The translations under genes and the position numbers were made by a program. The notes beneath the pieces are model-generated. The model was not told the origin of the DNA and did not search any database. It saw only the letters and a list, made by a program, of their open reading frames with translations. Shown in pieces: positions 19,416-33,318 of a stretch of DNA of 64,000 nucleotides; position 1 is the stretch's first letter, and each line of letters begins with the position of its first letter. This DNA comes from Yponomeuta sedellus. Lineage: Eukaryota > Arthropoda > Insecta > Lepidoptera > Yponomeutidae. Location of the stretch: the NCBI GenBank assembly GCA_934045075.1, contig OW203724.1, positions 17,971,143-18,035,142 of the forward strand, in the 5' to 3' direction.

Positions 19416-22400
19416 TGGCGACCAACGACTGCCTCACATCCTCCGGTCGCCTGTTCGTGACAGATCGCAGAACGAAGACGCAGTTTCTCGTTGACACCGG
19501 CAGCGATCTCTGTGTCTTCCCACGCTCTGCCCTGAAAGAACGCCGACCTAAAGCCAAGTACCAACTATCTGCGGCCAACGGTTCCACTATCGACACATAT
19601 GGCGACATTCATCTGGAACTAGACTTCGGACTACGGAGAGATTTTTCCTGGCGATTCACCGTGGCTGACGTAACCAGAGCCATCATTGGAGTGGACTTCC
19701 TATCCCACTACAACATCATCGTCGACTGTCGAAGTCAACGTCTCATCGACAACACGACTACTCTATCAGCCATCGCATCACCTGTAACATCACCAGACAC
19801 GATTTCTTCAGTGAAGATAATGACTGGCGATACTCAGTTCCACGCTCTTCTGCAGAAGTTCCCTGAAATTACCCGGCCCACTGGTACTGATCGAGTGCAC
19901 CATCACAATACAGTGCACTACATAAAAACGACACCTGGACCACCTATAGCGTGTCCAGCACGACGACTCGCACCAGACAAACTCAAGATAGCCCGGCAAG
20001 AGTTCGAATCCATGCTGAAAAATGGAACTGCCCGGCCGTCAAAAAGTCCTTGGTCGTCCCCTCTACATCTAGCGCCCAAGAAGGAAAACGGATGGCGTCC
20101 ATGTGGCGACTACAGAATGCTGAACGCACGAACCGTACCAGATCGGTACCCTATACGCCACATCCATGACTTCACGCACAACATCTCTGGCTGTTCGATT
20201 TTCTCGACTATCGACCTGGTCAAAGCCTACAACCAGATACCAGTCAGCCCCGAGGACATAGACAAAACGGCAATCACGACACCGTTCGGTTTGTACGAGT
20301 TCCCTTATATGACATTTGGTTTAAGAAACGCAGGCCAAACTTTCCAACGGTTCGTTGATGAAATGACACGAGGACTCGACTTCTGTTACGTGTACCTGGA
20401 CGACTTCCTGGTATCTTCAAAAAACGAAGCTGAACACTTGGAACACCTGGGCCAGCTCTTCACGAGAATGAAGGAATATGGCATGTTGATTAACACATCC
20501 AAATGCGTATTCGGTGCACCGGAAGTCACGTTCCTTGGCTATCGTATCAACGCAAATGGCATAAAACCTCTCGACGGAAAAGTACAGGCCATAAGAGATT
20601 TTCCTGCCCCGAAGACCGTCAAGGAACTCCGCAGATTCTTGGGAATGCTAAATTTCTATAGACGTTTTGTTCCCGAAGCGGCACAACTGCAAGCCCCTTT
20701 AAACAAGCTGCTCACCGGCTCTGTTAAAGGGTCACATCCAGTTGAGCTTACAGGCGAGACACTAAAAACATTCGAAGACTGCAAGCAAAGCCTCTGCAAC
20801 GCTACTCTGTTGGCCCACCCCGACTGCCAATCAAAGCTCTCATTGGTTACAGATGCATCTGATACAGCCATAGGCGCAACACTACAGCAGCAAAAAGATG
20901 GTGAATGGCAACCTCTTGCCTTTTTCTCGAGGAAACTCAGCCCCTCCCAGCAGAAATACTCGCCCTATGACCGGGAACTGTTGGCGATATACGAGGCAAT
21001 TAAGTACTTTCGCCACATGGTCGAAGCAAGAGATTTTGCCATTTACACAGATCATAAGCCAATCTGCTTTGCTTTCAAGACCCGCAAGGAAAACATCTCG
21101 CCACGTCAGTTCAGACACCTCGACTACATTAGCCAATTTACAACTGAAATCCGTCACATATCGGGCAAAGACAATGTGGTCGCAGACACTCTCTCCAGAA
21201 TTGAGGAAATAACAGCACCACTTGATCTGGACTTACTAGCAAAAGCACAAACAGCCGACCCCGAACTCACACTACTTTTGAAGACAGGATCAGCACTGCG
21301 CTTACAAAAGTACAATGGTATTTACTGTGACGTCAGCACAGGAGTTTCTCGACCGTTCGTGGTCAAGCAGCTGCGACAGCAAGCCATCGGTAGCCTCCAT
21401 AGTCTAAGTCATCCTGGTGCCAACGCAACCGCGAAGCTAGTCGCAGAACGTTATGTATGGCCAGGCATGAGAAAGGACTGCAGAGAATACGCCCGCAAGT
21501 GCCTACCGTGCCAGCGCGCAAAGGTCACCCGACACGTTTCCGCACCAACGGGAACTTTCGGCTTACCCAAAGCCCGCTTCAGTCACGTGCACATAGACCT
21601 GATCGGCCCTCTTCCTGTGTCAGACGGAAAACGGTACTGCCTTACCGCGATCGACAGATTTACGCGATGGCCTGAGGCGATTCCCATACCAGACATCACG
21701 GCCGAAACCGTCGCAAAAGCACTGCTATCAGGCTGGATCGCTCGTTTTGGTTGCCCCGTGTCAATAGTCACAGACAGAGGTCGACAATTTGAAAGTGTTT
21801 TGTTCGAGCACCTTGCCAAACTAGCAGGCTTCCAACACCGCAAGACCACGGCATACCATCCTGCTTGCAACGGAATGATTGAGCGTTTCCACAGACAGTT
21901 GAAAGCTGCCATCGTATGTCACGCTAACCCCAGTTGGACGGAATCGCTACCCCTAGTCCTACTCGGCATTAGAAGCGCCATCAAGGAAGACGCTGATGCC
22001 TCGGCCGCAGAGTTAGTATACGGCGAGCCATTGAGACTGCCTGGTGAAATGTTTGATGCCAGCGACAATGCTCCAACTGATTTAACGGAATATACCGCAC
22101 GCATTCGCTCTTTTGCACGGAAACTGCAGCCAACGCCAGCATCTCGTCACAGGCGTGATAAAAGTTTCATTTTTAAGGATTTGGCTACAACCAAACACGT
22201 ATTTGTACGAGATGATACAGTACGTGGAGCTCTTCAACCAGCATACACAGGGCCATACATAGTCCTGGAGAGAGGCGATAAAACTTTTAAGATCAACATC
22301 AAAGAAAAGTCAAATACCATCTCCATAGACCGTCTGAAGCCAGCTTATACATTCACAGAAGCAACCATCATACCCAAAGATAGGGAAGATGAGCAAACAA

Positions 22401-22471
22401 CTCCACCAAAACCCCTTACGACCCGCTCGGGAAGAACTGTGAGGTTTCCCAATTGTTACCGCCCGTTGTAA
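19364..22471 (+). CDS. pol: Pol polyprotein: protease, RT, RNase H, integrase
   Basis: 1035 codons in the -1 frame relative to gag, overlapping it by 52 nt. It is expressed by frameshifting in the overlap or by restart at the ATG at 19415, which shares its A with the gag stop. Residues are counted from 19364: protease active site VDTGSD (Asp44), RT YLDD (344-347), RNase H starting TDASD (Asp497), integrase zinc finger (H..H..CLPC near 678-715), then integrase catalytic Asp745, Asp804 and Glu840, a D-58-D-35-E spacing. All key residues are present and no stop or frameshift is seen. A short C-terminal tail without a chromodomain ends 20 bp from the 3' LTR. Pol would copy the RNA and insert the cDNA. 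Identical LTRs suggest very recent insertion. Confidence 0.96.
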   Translation: MPQALRLPVGKLPRRSIMATNDCLTSSGRLFVTDRRTKTQFLVDTGSDLCVFPRSALKERRPKAKYQLSAANGSTIDTYGDIHLELDFGLRRDFSWRFTVADVTRAIIGVDFLSHYNIIVDCRSQRLIDNTTTLSAIASPVTSPDTISSVKIMTGDTQFHALLQKFPEITRPTGTDRVHHHNTVHYIKTTPGPPIACPARRLAPDKLKIARQEFESMLKNGTARPSKSPWSSPLHLAPKKENGWRPCGDYRMLNARTVPDRYPIRHIHDFTHNISGCSIFSTIDLVKAYNQIPVSPEDIDKTAITTPFGLYEFPYMTFGLRNAGQTFQRFVDEMTRGLDFCYVYLDDFLVSSKNEAEHLEHLGQLFTRMKEYGMLINTSKCVFGAPEVTFLGYRINANGIKPLDGKVQAIRDFPAPKTVKELRRFLGMLNFYRRFVPEAAQLQAPLNKLLTGSVKGSHPVELTGETLKTFEDCKQSLCNATLLAHPDCQSKLSLVTDASDTAIGATLQQQKDGEWQPLAFFSRKLSPSQQKYSPYDRELLAIYEAIKYFRHMVEARDFAIYTDHKPICFAFKTRKENISPRQFRHLDYISQFTTEIRHISGKDNVVADTLSRIEEITAPLDLDLLAKAQTADPELTLLLKTGSALRLQKYNGIYCDVSTGVSRPFVVKQLRQQAIGSLHSLSHPGANATAKLVAERYVWPGMRKDCREYARKCLPCQRAKVTRHVSAPTGTFGLPKARFSHVHIDLIGPLPVSDGKRYCLTAIDRFTRWPEAIPIPDITAETVAKALLSGWIARFGCPVSIVTDRGRQFESVLFEHLAKLAGFQHRKTTAYHPACNGMIERFHRQLKAAIVCHANPSWTESLPLVLLGIRSAIKEDADASAAELVYGEPLRLPGEMFDASDNAPTDLTEYTARIRSFARKLQPTPASRHRRDKSFIFKDLATTKHVFVRDDTVRGALQPAYTGPYIVLERGDKTFKINIKEKSNTISIDRLKPAYTFTEATIIPKDREDEQTTPPKPLTTRSGRTVRFPNCYRPL

Positions 22472-22479
22472 CGGTCTCC

Positions 22480-22491
22480 GCGGGGGAGTGA
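22480..22491 (+). other. Polypurine tract before the 3' LTR
   Basis: gcgggggagtga directly precedes the TGTGG start of the 3' LTR. It is purine-rich with one T and serves as plus-strand primer in this element class. Confidence 0.75.
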
Positions 22492-22709
22492 TGTGGAAGT
22501 CCAAGTAAGATGGAACTCTTTATGAAAAGTTTTATGTCAGACGTGACAGATAGTTTTCCATGTCAGTTTATCCAATACGCTTGAAATAAAATATTCTCTT
22601 CTCTACGCATTTTACTGTGAAAATCTGTTTTCGTTCATCTTACCCCTTCTATCTTCCTGGCTAGCGAATTCTGTAACTCTTCATCCATTACACTCTTCCG
22701 CCTGCCTCA
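22492..22709 (+). repeat. 3' LTR (218 bp)
   Basis: Same length and sequence as 18223-18440, followed by the AACA duplication at 22710-22713. Confidence 0.97.
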
Positions 22710-22789
22710 AACAAATGCAAAACACGATTGCTCTAACATAGGCCGTTTATTTACTATGTGATTCCGTTTTTGCTTTTACCGCAGACGTG

Positions 22790-22925
22790 GTTTTATAAAG
22801 ACCGCATGTCTTCTTGATTGCCCTTTATGATCTCGTGGGCTTATAAAGTGGCGATGAAAATGTTGTCCTGGCATGTCAGTCGCTGGCCTCAGCCTACCAC
22901 TCTGTGATACAGGCGTGAGCTTATG
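22790..22925 (-). repeat. Microsatellite-linked element, reverse copy
   Basis: The reverse complement reads ctcacgcctgtatcacagag then tggtaggctgaggccagcga, aligning with the copies at 1352 and 48015. No ATAC tract adjoins. The DNA transposon at 22946 sits just beyond its 5' side. Confidence 0.6.
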
Positions 22926-22945
22926 TAAGCTCTTTCTGAGACAAA

Positions 22946-24020
22946 CGGCCGAATACTCAAACGTCATTCAAATATTTAAAGGCATCTTAAGTAATTGACA
23001 AGCCGTTAAACACAAAATTCGTATACACAAACGTTAGTTAAAAGCTTGTGTTAAATTTAAGTGGAACACCAAATAACTAGCAGTTAAACATCACTCAGCG
23101 GAAAATTCGTATACTCGAACGCAACTTAGCGCGATTTATCTGTCAAATGGGCTGTCAAATCGAGTTGAGTAGGCGTTACAATTGAAAGTGGTCGCGAGGA
23201 CCTTCAAATGGTAAAAAAGTTGTAATATCAGTGAACTTATGTTAAAAACAATGTCCTTATCATGTCGAGGAAGGGCCTAATGTGCCTCGAAGAAATGAGG
23301 CAAAGATAAATGCTTTCGAGTATTATAATTAAACAGACTTCCATGCGCGGTTCCGGCTGTCGAAAGAGACTGTATTTTATTTGGAGTCTGTCCGTCTTTT
23401 GATATTACAATCCAACCAATTACAAGGAGTAATAGATCCAAACAGCCAGTGGACCAAATTTTAAGAACCCTGCGTTATTAATATTATATTATGCTACTGG
23501 CATAATGACGCATAATAATAATTCTCATTCAATTCTTGTTTATATTAGTATTTATCAGGGAATAGTTTTAAAAAACCGCAATACCGCAATGTTTTTATTG
23601 TGGTAGACTTTTCAAATGTCATTGGTGAGATGGCCCTAACGTTTCATTCTACGACAATATAAGATATTATTATTACAACATTAAACATTTTGCTTTGTAC
23701 AAAACGAGGTAATAATAATTTAAGTTTGTTTCATAAATCATAATATTATGATTTATTTTATTTTTATAAAAATACTTCATATTTCATCACAAAACTTAAA
23801 ATTGATCGAACAAATTCTGCGTAAATCGGATACACAACGTAAGTTTAAATATTTTGTCAATGAAAACAGACTTGTTGTTTATTTGACGGCTTCTCAGCTG
23901 ATCACGGTCTGAAATTGTTTGAATGACGTTTGTGTATACCACTCAATATTTAACAGATGTTTAAATTTGAATGCCCTTCAACTGAGTGATCGATTTGACT
24001 GACGTTTGAGTATTCGGCCG
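22946..24020. mobile_element. Non-autonomous DNA transposon with repeated ends
   Basis: 1075 bp between inverted ends CGGCCGAATACTCAAACGTC. A 3-bp AAA (22943-22945 and 24021-24023) may be the target duplication. TIR-like motifs recur inside both ends: cgtatacacaaacgttag (about 23019), cgtatactcgaacgcaac (about 23109), and inverted gaatgacgtttgtgtatacc (about 23920). No transposase frame is recognised. Superfamily unknown. Confidence 0.8.
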
Positions 24021-24379
24021 AAAGTCCTGTTTGCTGAAGTGAGACAGCTTGTTCTTTCTATCTTATGCATGTTTATATGATCGATCATTGATATTTGTAG
24101 TTTAGGTGTGTCAATTCACCCGTATTCCTGTCTATTTACATAATCGATATGCGTAGCCAGCCACCGGAATTACCTGCAGTCGTCCCACTAAGCGCAAACA
24201 CAGATTTACATTTTGAACCTGGAATAAATTGTCTCTGACACTGTATACCGTCACATCACAAAATGTATACAAAACCAACGTAAACAAATATTTATTGGTC
24301 GTCAGTGACATGTTGTCGGGAATTAGGATGGAATACTATTTATACCATAGTAAACTTCCCTACGCTCGTGCGCTCGAAA

Positions 24380-24722
24380 CGCTCGTGGCCTAGTCGAGCC
24401 GAGTGATTGAAAGCCATCACTTGTGTTAAGCAACAAAAGGCCCAGTCAGGCGCAGGATGGGTGACCGTCCTGCAACTACCGCTAGTGGCATTTGTCCGAG
24501 CGCTTCCGTGCTTCGCAAGGCACGCTAACCCGTTGGTGCCGGCTGTCATGTAATGGCAGTCGTTAACCCGTGTCAGAGTGACGTGACTGTAAGGCCCGCC
24601 ACTGTCCTAAAATCCTCTACCAACCCGGGCTTGGCCCCTGTGGTAAAGTATGGCCTAACCTTCCTGCGATGCAGAAAGAGACCCGCACCGCAACAATGGA
24701 AACATACAAGGCTTGATATCGA
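24380..24722 (+). mobile_element. 5S-headed SINE, tail type A
   Basis: Head with GTTAAGCAAC (24425-24434) and GGATGGGTGACCG (24455-24467), body as in 4295-4670, and end acatacaaggcttgatatcg. A small deletion removes the 'gaggcctcatgggcggcttg' part (near 24577). Both this copy and 4295 begin with cgctcg(c/t)ggcctagtcg. Confidence 0.85.
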
Positions 24723-26939
<2,217 letters not shown>

Positions 26940-27293
26940 TTCGGGCTGTGATTGTGGTCGCCTCCTCGTGTGAGAGCACCTGCTTGCGTACTGGGTCCAT
27001 CTCTGATGAGCCTGCTGCGGGAGCAGTGGCCCTCCTGGCACATCCTGGGCAACGGCCCCAACTCCGGGCTGAGGCGGGCGATTGAGCGCTTTTTAGCAGC
27101 ACGTCTCCTGCCGAGGTCTGGATTTGGTGACGGCGAAGAACCACTCCCGAATCAGTGGCGGGATAACCACAAACCAAGTCTGTGTTGGCCTTGGGACCTA
27201 AATAACCCCAAAAAGTGCACCCGCGGCGTGTTGGGAAAGCGACGCGAGTAATATCCCCGCGCTTTTACATTTTTTCTGTAAAAAAAATGACAT

Positions 27294-28244
27294 ATGATGT
27301 CCGGCAAAAAAGATAATTTACCCCAGGAGGGTACCGGCCCCATAGGGGCAGGAGAATCCCTCCCCGGTGTCACTTCGGCACCGGGCAGCCCCTCGTATTC
27401 TGGGGGGGGCAACACCGGACTAATCTCCTTGGACGGCAGCACACCGGCACAGGCTGGAAGCGCCAGTTCAAGTGAGCTAACTCGCGTTAACACGTGGCAG
27501 GCGGTGACTAGCAAATTTGTTGCCAGGTCCAAGCGGGCCAGGAAAGCTAAGCCACCGCCTGCCCGTGTCGATGATAGGGACAACGGTCAGTTGCCGAGCG
27601 CCCTGTCTGCTGCTGAGGAAACTCAGCGCAGTCGGCTGCTGGTGACTGACAGTAACGACACCACTCATTTGCCGAGCGCCATGTCTGCTGCAGGGGAAAC
27701 TCAGCGCAGTCGGGTGCCGGTGACTGAACGTGGAAAAAGCGGCCAGTTGCAAAGCGCCTTGTCTGCTGCGGGGGAATCTCAGCGCAGTCGGCAGCTTGCA
27801 ACTGGACGCAATAAAAACAAACGAAGAGGTCACCGTGGAGGGCGGTCGCCCCCTTGGAAGCGGGATAAGCTCCAGGGGGCCGCTGCCACCCACGCGAAAT
27901 GCGCCACGACCGCTGTGGTGGCGACCACGCATGGGCAGCCGAAGGTTCCCGCGCGATGCGCCCATAGTGCGGGGGCAACCCCGCACGCTGGGTTCCGGCG
28001 CGTGGAAACTGGGTGCGCCATCACTGCGGGGTCTCTACCGCGCGATCAGCAGCAGACCAATTCGGTAGCACAACGCTCGGCGACGGCAGGTCAGAGGCCC
28101 CGACACGCTGCTCCGGAAACTCCGGTAAAACGTGGCAGGGCTGATGTAACGCTGTCACCGGCCGTTACTAACAAGCGGCGCAGGCTAGAGGGTCAGGGGA
28201 AAGGAAAGGCGCTCGGCTACGCGGGGGTGATTAACTCTCATCTC
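27294..28244 (+). pseudogene. LINE ORF1, N-terminal part
   Basis: Begins with two adjacent Met codons (27294, 27297) after a 5' UTR. The first 95 residues are Gly/Pro/Ser-rich. Residues near 98-176 form three 26-residue tandem units (period exactly 78 bp, starting at 27588, 27666 and 27744), each with SA(L/M)SAA.E(T/S)QRSR. The rest is basic (NKNKRRGHRGGR, later KRGRADVT and NKRRR), as expected of an RNA-binding ORF1. The frame continues past 28244 to a stop at 28298 only because it reads into the inserted element. ORF1 originally joined the segment starting at 28865. I do not see a CCHC knuckle. Confidence 0.8.
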
Positions 28245-28864
28245 ATCCCGATCAAACTTCGCGCCGCAGACCTAACACTACAACAAGTTGACAAGTAACT
28301 ACGAGTATGTGATCGCATCGAGGATACGTATTTATTGCGTATTTATTCTATCTTTACCACATATGTATATATAATATATATATAATTAATATTTCATATT
28401 TAAATACAAGTACATTATAATATCCACGTTTATTTGTTTTTATATGAATATGCACAGATGTATTATTATGATTATTATATTAATTGACACGAAGTTGGTA
28501 GAACTATAAAGCAATATTTTTATTATGTTTATACAAGTCTATTATTATGTTGACTGTATTTATTGTTATGTGGAATGTATTTATTATACTGTTTTATGTA
28601 TTTATTACTTTGTAACAGGCCACGCCGCGCTCTGGAGCACTTAGGGCTTTTGGCACTGACTGAAAATCAGCGCTGAGGGTTCACGCCCCCAGCACTATGC
28701 TGAGTCAGTTGCCATTTGCAGCAGCAGAGACACACCGCGACAAAGTTTGTAATGTTTGTTTTTTTCTTTTTTAGTTATTTTTGCTGTCAACTTTTGTCTT
28801 TGTATTTTAATTTAATTTGTGTGTAACTGTTGTTGCAATAAATATTTTTCTTTCTTTCTTTCTT
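28245..28864 (+). mobile_element. 620-bp retroelement inserted into ORF1
   Basis: The 8-bp duplication tctcatct (28237-28244 and 28865-28872) brackets it. It ends with aataaatatttttctttctt and further CTTT repeats, a LINE/SINE-type tail, so it is in plus orientation. The inside is AT-rich with a GC-richer stretch (28615-28735) and no ORF. Removing one duplication copy leaves the ORF1 frame continuous across the junction, which proves the insertion. The family is unknown. Confidence 0.88.
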
Positions 28865-29674
28865 TCTCATCTACGCGTGGCCGTGACCACCGTTCCCCCC
28901 ACCGATTTAACAAGCGAGCAAGCGGACGAGCTCAAAGAGACTCTGGAAAGAGTCACTTCTGACGCAATCTTGGCGTCGTGTCTGGCCGGTGACGGCGCCC
29001 AACCGCTCAGGTTTCACGGGAAACCTCACCTGGGTGAGGGGGTGCTGAAAATTTGGTGCGGAGACGACGCCACGCTTGCTTGGCTTAAGGACACAGTAGC
29101 CAGCATAGCGTGCCCGATCCAGAACTGTGATCTGACTGTCATCGCACAGTCAGAAATCACAAAGATGGTAAAGGCCGGTATGCTGCTACCCACAACAGTC
29201 GTGACAGAGATGGATAAGATTCGCCAGATTCTTATCCATCAAAATCCCGAATATAATATCCAGCGGTGGAGGCCCTACCGAATAGAGATTCAGGAGGGCA
29301 AGGGCATCTTCCTCTTTCTGGGCATTCCAGAGGAGGAGGTGCCCTGCCTTCTGGAACGGGACCGGAGGGTTGCTTATATCATGGGGAGTGCGTACGTAAA
29401 GTTCTTCACTCCCTCGGGTCTGAGCGACGCTCCGTTTGTGCCGGAGTCTCTGTGCGCGCGGGTATCCACCGAGGATAACGAAACAAGGGACGATGAGGCC
29501 GCGCCCGATGGCGATGACGTTGATGGAGTCCCGACTCCAGCCGACGAGCCGTCGAGAGCGGCCCCCTCGTCCTATTCGCCAACAGTCGCTGGTATGTCCA
29601 TCAGCGACGACGACGACAACCAGTCTGACGACATGGACTGGCTGCTGCGTGTGGGGGAGACACTGTCGGAGTAG
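28865..29674 (+). pseudogene. LINE ORF1, C-terminal part (DUF4780-like)
   Basis: Runs from the insertion junction to the stop at 29674. The frame opens earlier (28817), but those first residues come from the inserted element. Visible features are a folded-looking region (LTSEQADELKETLERV, GVLKIWCGDDATLAWL, QSEITKMVKAGMLLP) resembling DUF4780 domains of insect retroelement ORF1 proteins, followed by an acidic Asp-rich tail (SISDDDDNQSDDMDW). The stop TAG is followed after two bases by the ORF2 ATG at 29677 in a good context (gccATGG). DUF4780 is from memory of the family and is uncertain. Confidence 0.75.
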
Positions 29675-29676
29675 CC

Positions 29677-32600
29677 ATGGCTCCGCCACACGTAGTAGCT
29701 ACAGTCGATGTTGTCCAAACAAACCTCCAGCATAAGCAAATCGCTTCAGCCACCTTACGTAGCCTGCTGGAGGTTAAAACTAACACCATAGCTCTCATCC
29801 AGGAGCCTTGGGTAAGGGGTGGTAGAATCTGTGGACTCAATAACCCGAGAGGTAAGCTAATGGTCGATACGACGATAGCCAACCCAAGGGCGTGTATTTA
29901 CATGCCCAACTGCATACAAGCTACGCTACTCACACAATTCTGTTCCAGAGATCTCGCAGCTGTGAGACTCCTTAATGGAAGGGACGACCAAACTACGCTT
30001 GTCTTAGCGTCCGTGTACATGCCAGGAGATGAGACCGTACCAGCCAAAGAGGTGGCTGACCTGGCGGTGTACTGCGCAGACCATAGCTGGGAGCTGATCA
30101 TATCGGCCGATTGCAACGCACACCATCCTCTGTGGGGAAGTCCCAAAGCCAACCCAAGGGGAGAGGACCTCATAGAGTTTTTGATGACTACGAATCTCCT
30201 CATAGCCAACAAAGGTAACCAGCCCACTTTTATTAACAGCAGGTACCAAACTGTCATAGATATCACTCTTGTGTCAGTAGGAGCGATGGACATGGTTTCC
30301 AACTGGCACGTCTCCGACGAACCCTCACTTTCCGACCACAGACGTGTTAGGTACACCATACAGGCACAAACACAACCGCCACAACCGTGGCGAAACCCTC
30401 GCAAAACGGACGTCTCTAGATTTCAGAACGTTTTAAAGTCGAAGTGGTCAGCTCTTCAACTAAAAGACGCGACTTCTAGTACCTCCAATATAGATCACAA
30501 CGTAGAAACATTAACAACCTGCTTACAGGAGACATACCAACAGACCTGCCCACTAACGTACCCCAAGGAACCTCCTGGTAGCCACTGGTGGGGCAAGGAC
30601 CTAGAAAGAACAAGATGCAAGCTAAGGCAAGCCTTTAATCACGCTAAAAACACCAGGAAGGATTCTGACTGGGACATATACAAAGATCTACAATACGATT
30701 ACAAAAAGAAAATCCGCTACTACCAAACTAGCTCATGGCGGCGTTTCTGTGAAAAAATCGAGTCAACAAAGGAGACAGCAAGAATTAAAACACTTCTGTC
30801 AACAAACAAAAACAGAGGACTCGGCTCACTGAAGAAATCGGACGGCACATACACAACCTCCGACGAAGAAATAAGCGAACTGCTACTACACACTCACTTC
30901 CCAGATTGTATGATCATGGACAAACAACAATGGGAAGAGCCCTTCGAACGATCGCCAGCTGATATTGACTGGGCCGTATCAAACACGGTCATTACCGAAG
31001 ATAAAGTACAATGGGCCGTAAAAAGCTTCCTGCCTTACAAATCCTCTGGAATAGACGAAATTTTTCCGGCACTCCTACAATGGGGAATTAACACAATACT
31101 GCCACAGCTAGTGTGTATCTTTCAATCCTGCCTGGCACACCAGTACATTCCCCACTCATGGCGGGAAGTCAAAGTAGTCTTTTTACCAAAGGCTGGAAAA
31201 GGAGACTATACACAGGCAAAATCCTATAGGCCTATCAGCCTCACATCGTTTCTCTTAAAAACGCTGGAGAGACTAACGGACAGGCACATAAGAGAAGGAG
31301 CCCTAAAAACAAAACCTTTACATCCTCAACAACATGCCTATAGAAATGGCAGATCAACAGACTCAGCTCTGCATACTGTCGTTAGAACCATAGAAAAGGG
31401 CCTCTCAGATAAACATATGGTCTTAGGAGCCTTTATTGACATAGAAGGTGCTTTCGACAAAACAACTTTCAGTAGCATCAACCAAGCGCTGGTGAAACGA
31501 GGAGTGCAGCCAACCATCACAGGCTGGATAGACAACCTCCTGCGTCAAAGAGCCATAACGCTTAAGGTAAACAGCACTACAAGGGCAATAGTGGCCAGAG
31601 GCTGCCCTCAAGGGGGAGTTCTATCGCCACTTCTATGGAACCTAGTAGTTGACGGCTTAATCAGACGCCTTGATGAATGTGGTTTCTGGATAATAGGCTA
31701 CGCCGACGATATAACAATCCTGACGATAGGTAAATCCGAGGATATTCTATACAGTCTAATGAGAACGGCGTTTGGCATAGTAGAGCGATGGTGCAAGACT
31801 CATCAACTAACCGCCAACCCGACTTAAACGGAATTAGTACTTTTTACAAACAAACGTAACCCAAAAACACAAAACCTACCAAAGTTTTTCGGAACAACGC
31901 TAACCCTGTCACCAACAGTTAAATATCTCGGTGTGACGCTAGATAGCAAGCTAAACTGGAGCTCGCACCTACAGAATATCGTTAACAAGGCCCAGATGAC
32001 CTTCTGGCAATGCCGCGGCCTCATAGGAAAACAGTGGGGTCTACGCCCGTCACTTTTGATGTGGTTATACACTTCGGTGATAAGACCCGCTATAACTTAT
32101 GGCGCCGTTGTATGGTGGACCAGAACAAAACAGAAAATAGCAGTACTTCAATTACAGAGGCTACAACGACTGGCATGCCTCGCAGTAGCTGGGTGCATGA
32201 AGACAACACCGACTACTGCCCTGGAAGCCCTGTTGAACCTCAGACCTCTACACTTGCACGTTCAACAAGAAGCAGCCAGTGCTGCCCTACGGCTTCGGAC
32301 AACCGGTATATGGAAACAAAACAGCTACACCCCACACACAAAATCCTAGCAGCCGCTGTTTCGGACCAGCCTATGATAGAAGCGGTGTGCGACAGAATAC
32401 CAAACACTTATATTTTCGACAAAAAATATAAGGTACAACTGCAAGAGGAGCCTACCGACTACTCGGGAATACACGAAGTCAGAGTGTACACGGACGGCTC
32501 CAAAACTGAAACAGGAACGGGCGCAGGAGCCTTTTCCAACGAACTAAATCTAAAAATATCTACAACCCTTGGCAACCTGAATACAATCTTTCAGGCAGAA

Positions 32601-33305
32601 TGCATCGGTATAACAAGAGCTGTCGCGCTGTTGAACACAAGAGATGCGAAGGCTTACGCAATACGCATAATCTCGGACAGCGCCTCAGTCCTACAAGCAC
32701 TCAACAGCAATCTTACAAACAACAGCTTGATACTAGAGTGTCACCATGAATTGGAAAAACTGTCAACAAATAACAGAGTCACTTTACAATGGATAAAGGG
32801 TCATAGCGGCTCCCTGGGCAATGATGCCGCAGATGAACTCGCTAAAAGAGGCTCGGAAACCACAGTGGAAGGACCCGAACCCCTGCTCCCACTCCCATAC
32901 AACCAGTTTAGAAAATGGTTGAGGTCGCGAACAGAAAGCCAGCATGCTGAACTTTGGAGAACAGAAACCAAATGTAGACAAGCCAGGGAGGCCTTACCAA
33001 CAATCTCGAAACGTCTTTCACGTAGCCTGCTGCGTCTGAGAAGAGAAAATCTGCGCAAAGCTGTGGCAATCTTAACAGGCCACTGCTCACTGAACAGACA
33101 TCTCTACAACATGGGTCTAACCGACAGCCCGCTTTGCCGGGGATGCCTCAAAGAAGAGGAAACACCCGCCCACGTGACCATTCACTGCGAAGGCGTGGAA
33201 AAGCAACGGACCGCCATCATTGGGAAGCCGGGGTCCCTTCAGGAAGCCTGCAGTGACATCGGAGCACTGCTGGCTTTCTGGAAAGAGATAGGCTGGCTGG
33301 AGTAA
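29677..33305 (+). pseudogene. LINE ORF2: endonuclease, RT, RNase H, with two breaks
   Basis: Starts two bases after the ORF1 stop. N-terminal apurinic-type endonuclease: QTNLQHKQ, LIQEPWVRGG, SADCNAHHPLWG, and SDHRRVRY (Asn, Glu, Asp and His positions of the fold are present). RT: SYRPISLTSFLLKTLERLTD, FIDIEGAFDKTTF, GCPQGGVLSPLLWNLVVD and GYADD with catalytic pair at 31699-31710. A TAA stop at 31825-31827 interrupts the RT thumb; the same frame continues to about 32349. A frameshift between about 32290 and 32345 moves the rest to another frame, ending 33305. This rest has RNase H (VYTDGSK, then SDSASVLQAL, then GHSGSLGNDAADELAKRG) and a C-terminal Cys/His motif (CRGCLKEEETPAHVTIHC). One stop and one shift make it inactive but recent enough to read easily. 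Confidence 0.93.
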
Positions 33306-33318
33306 ACGAACAGCTCCA

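Larger units (their letters stand above)
18223..22709 (+). mobile_element. Complete Ty3/gypsy LTR retrotransposon, CsRn1/Kabuki-like
   Basis: A 4487-bp element: 5' LTR, primer binding site, gag, pol, purine-rich tract, 3' LTR. The LTRs read identical over all 218 bp and a 4-bp duplication AACA flanks it (18219-18222 and 22710-22713). The gag zinc finger is of the CHCC type and the primer site fits tRNA-Trp, two features known for the CsRn1 clade that includes Bombyx Kabuki. There is no envelope gene: pol ends 20 bp before the 3' LTR. Both ORFs are open, so it looks recently inserted and possibly competent. Confidence 0.95.

Noticed and set aside
22472..22491. Envelope gene between pol and 3' LTR
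   Set aside because: Only 20 bp separate the pol stop from the LTR.
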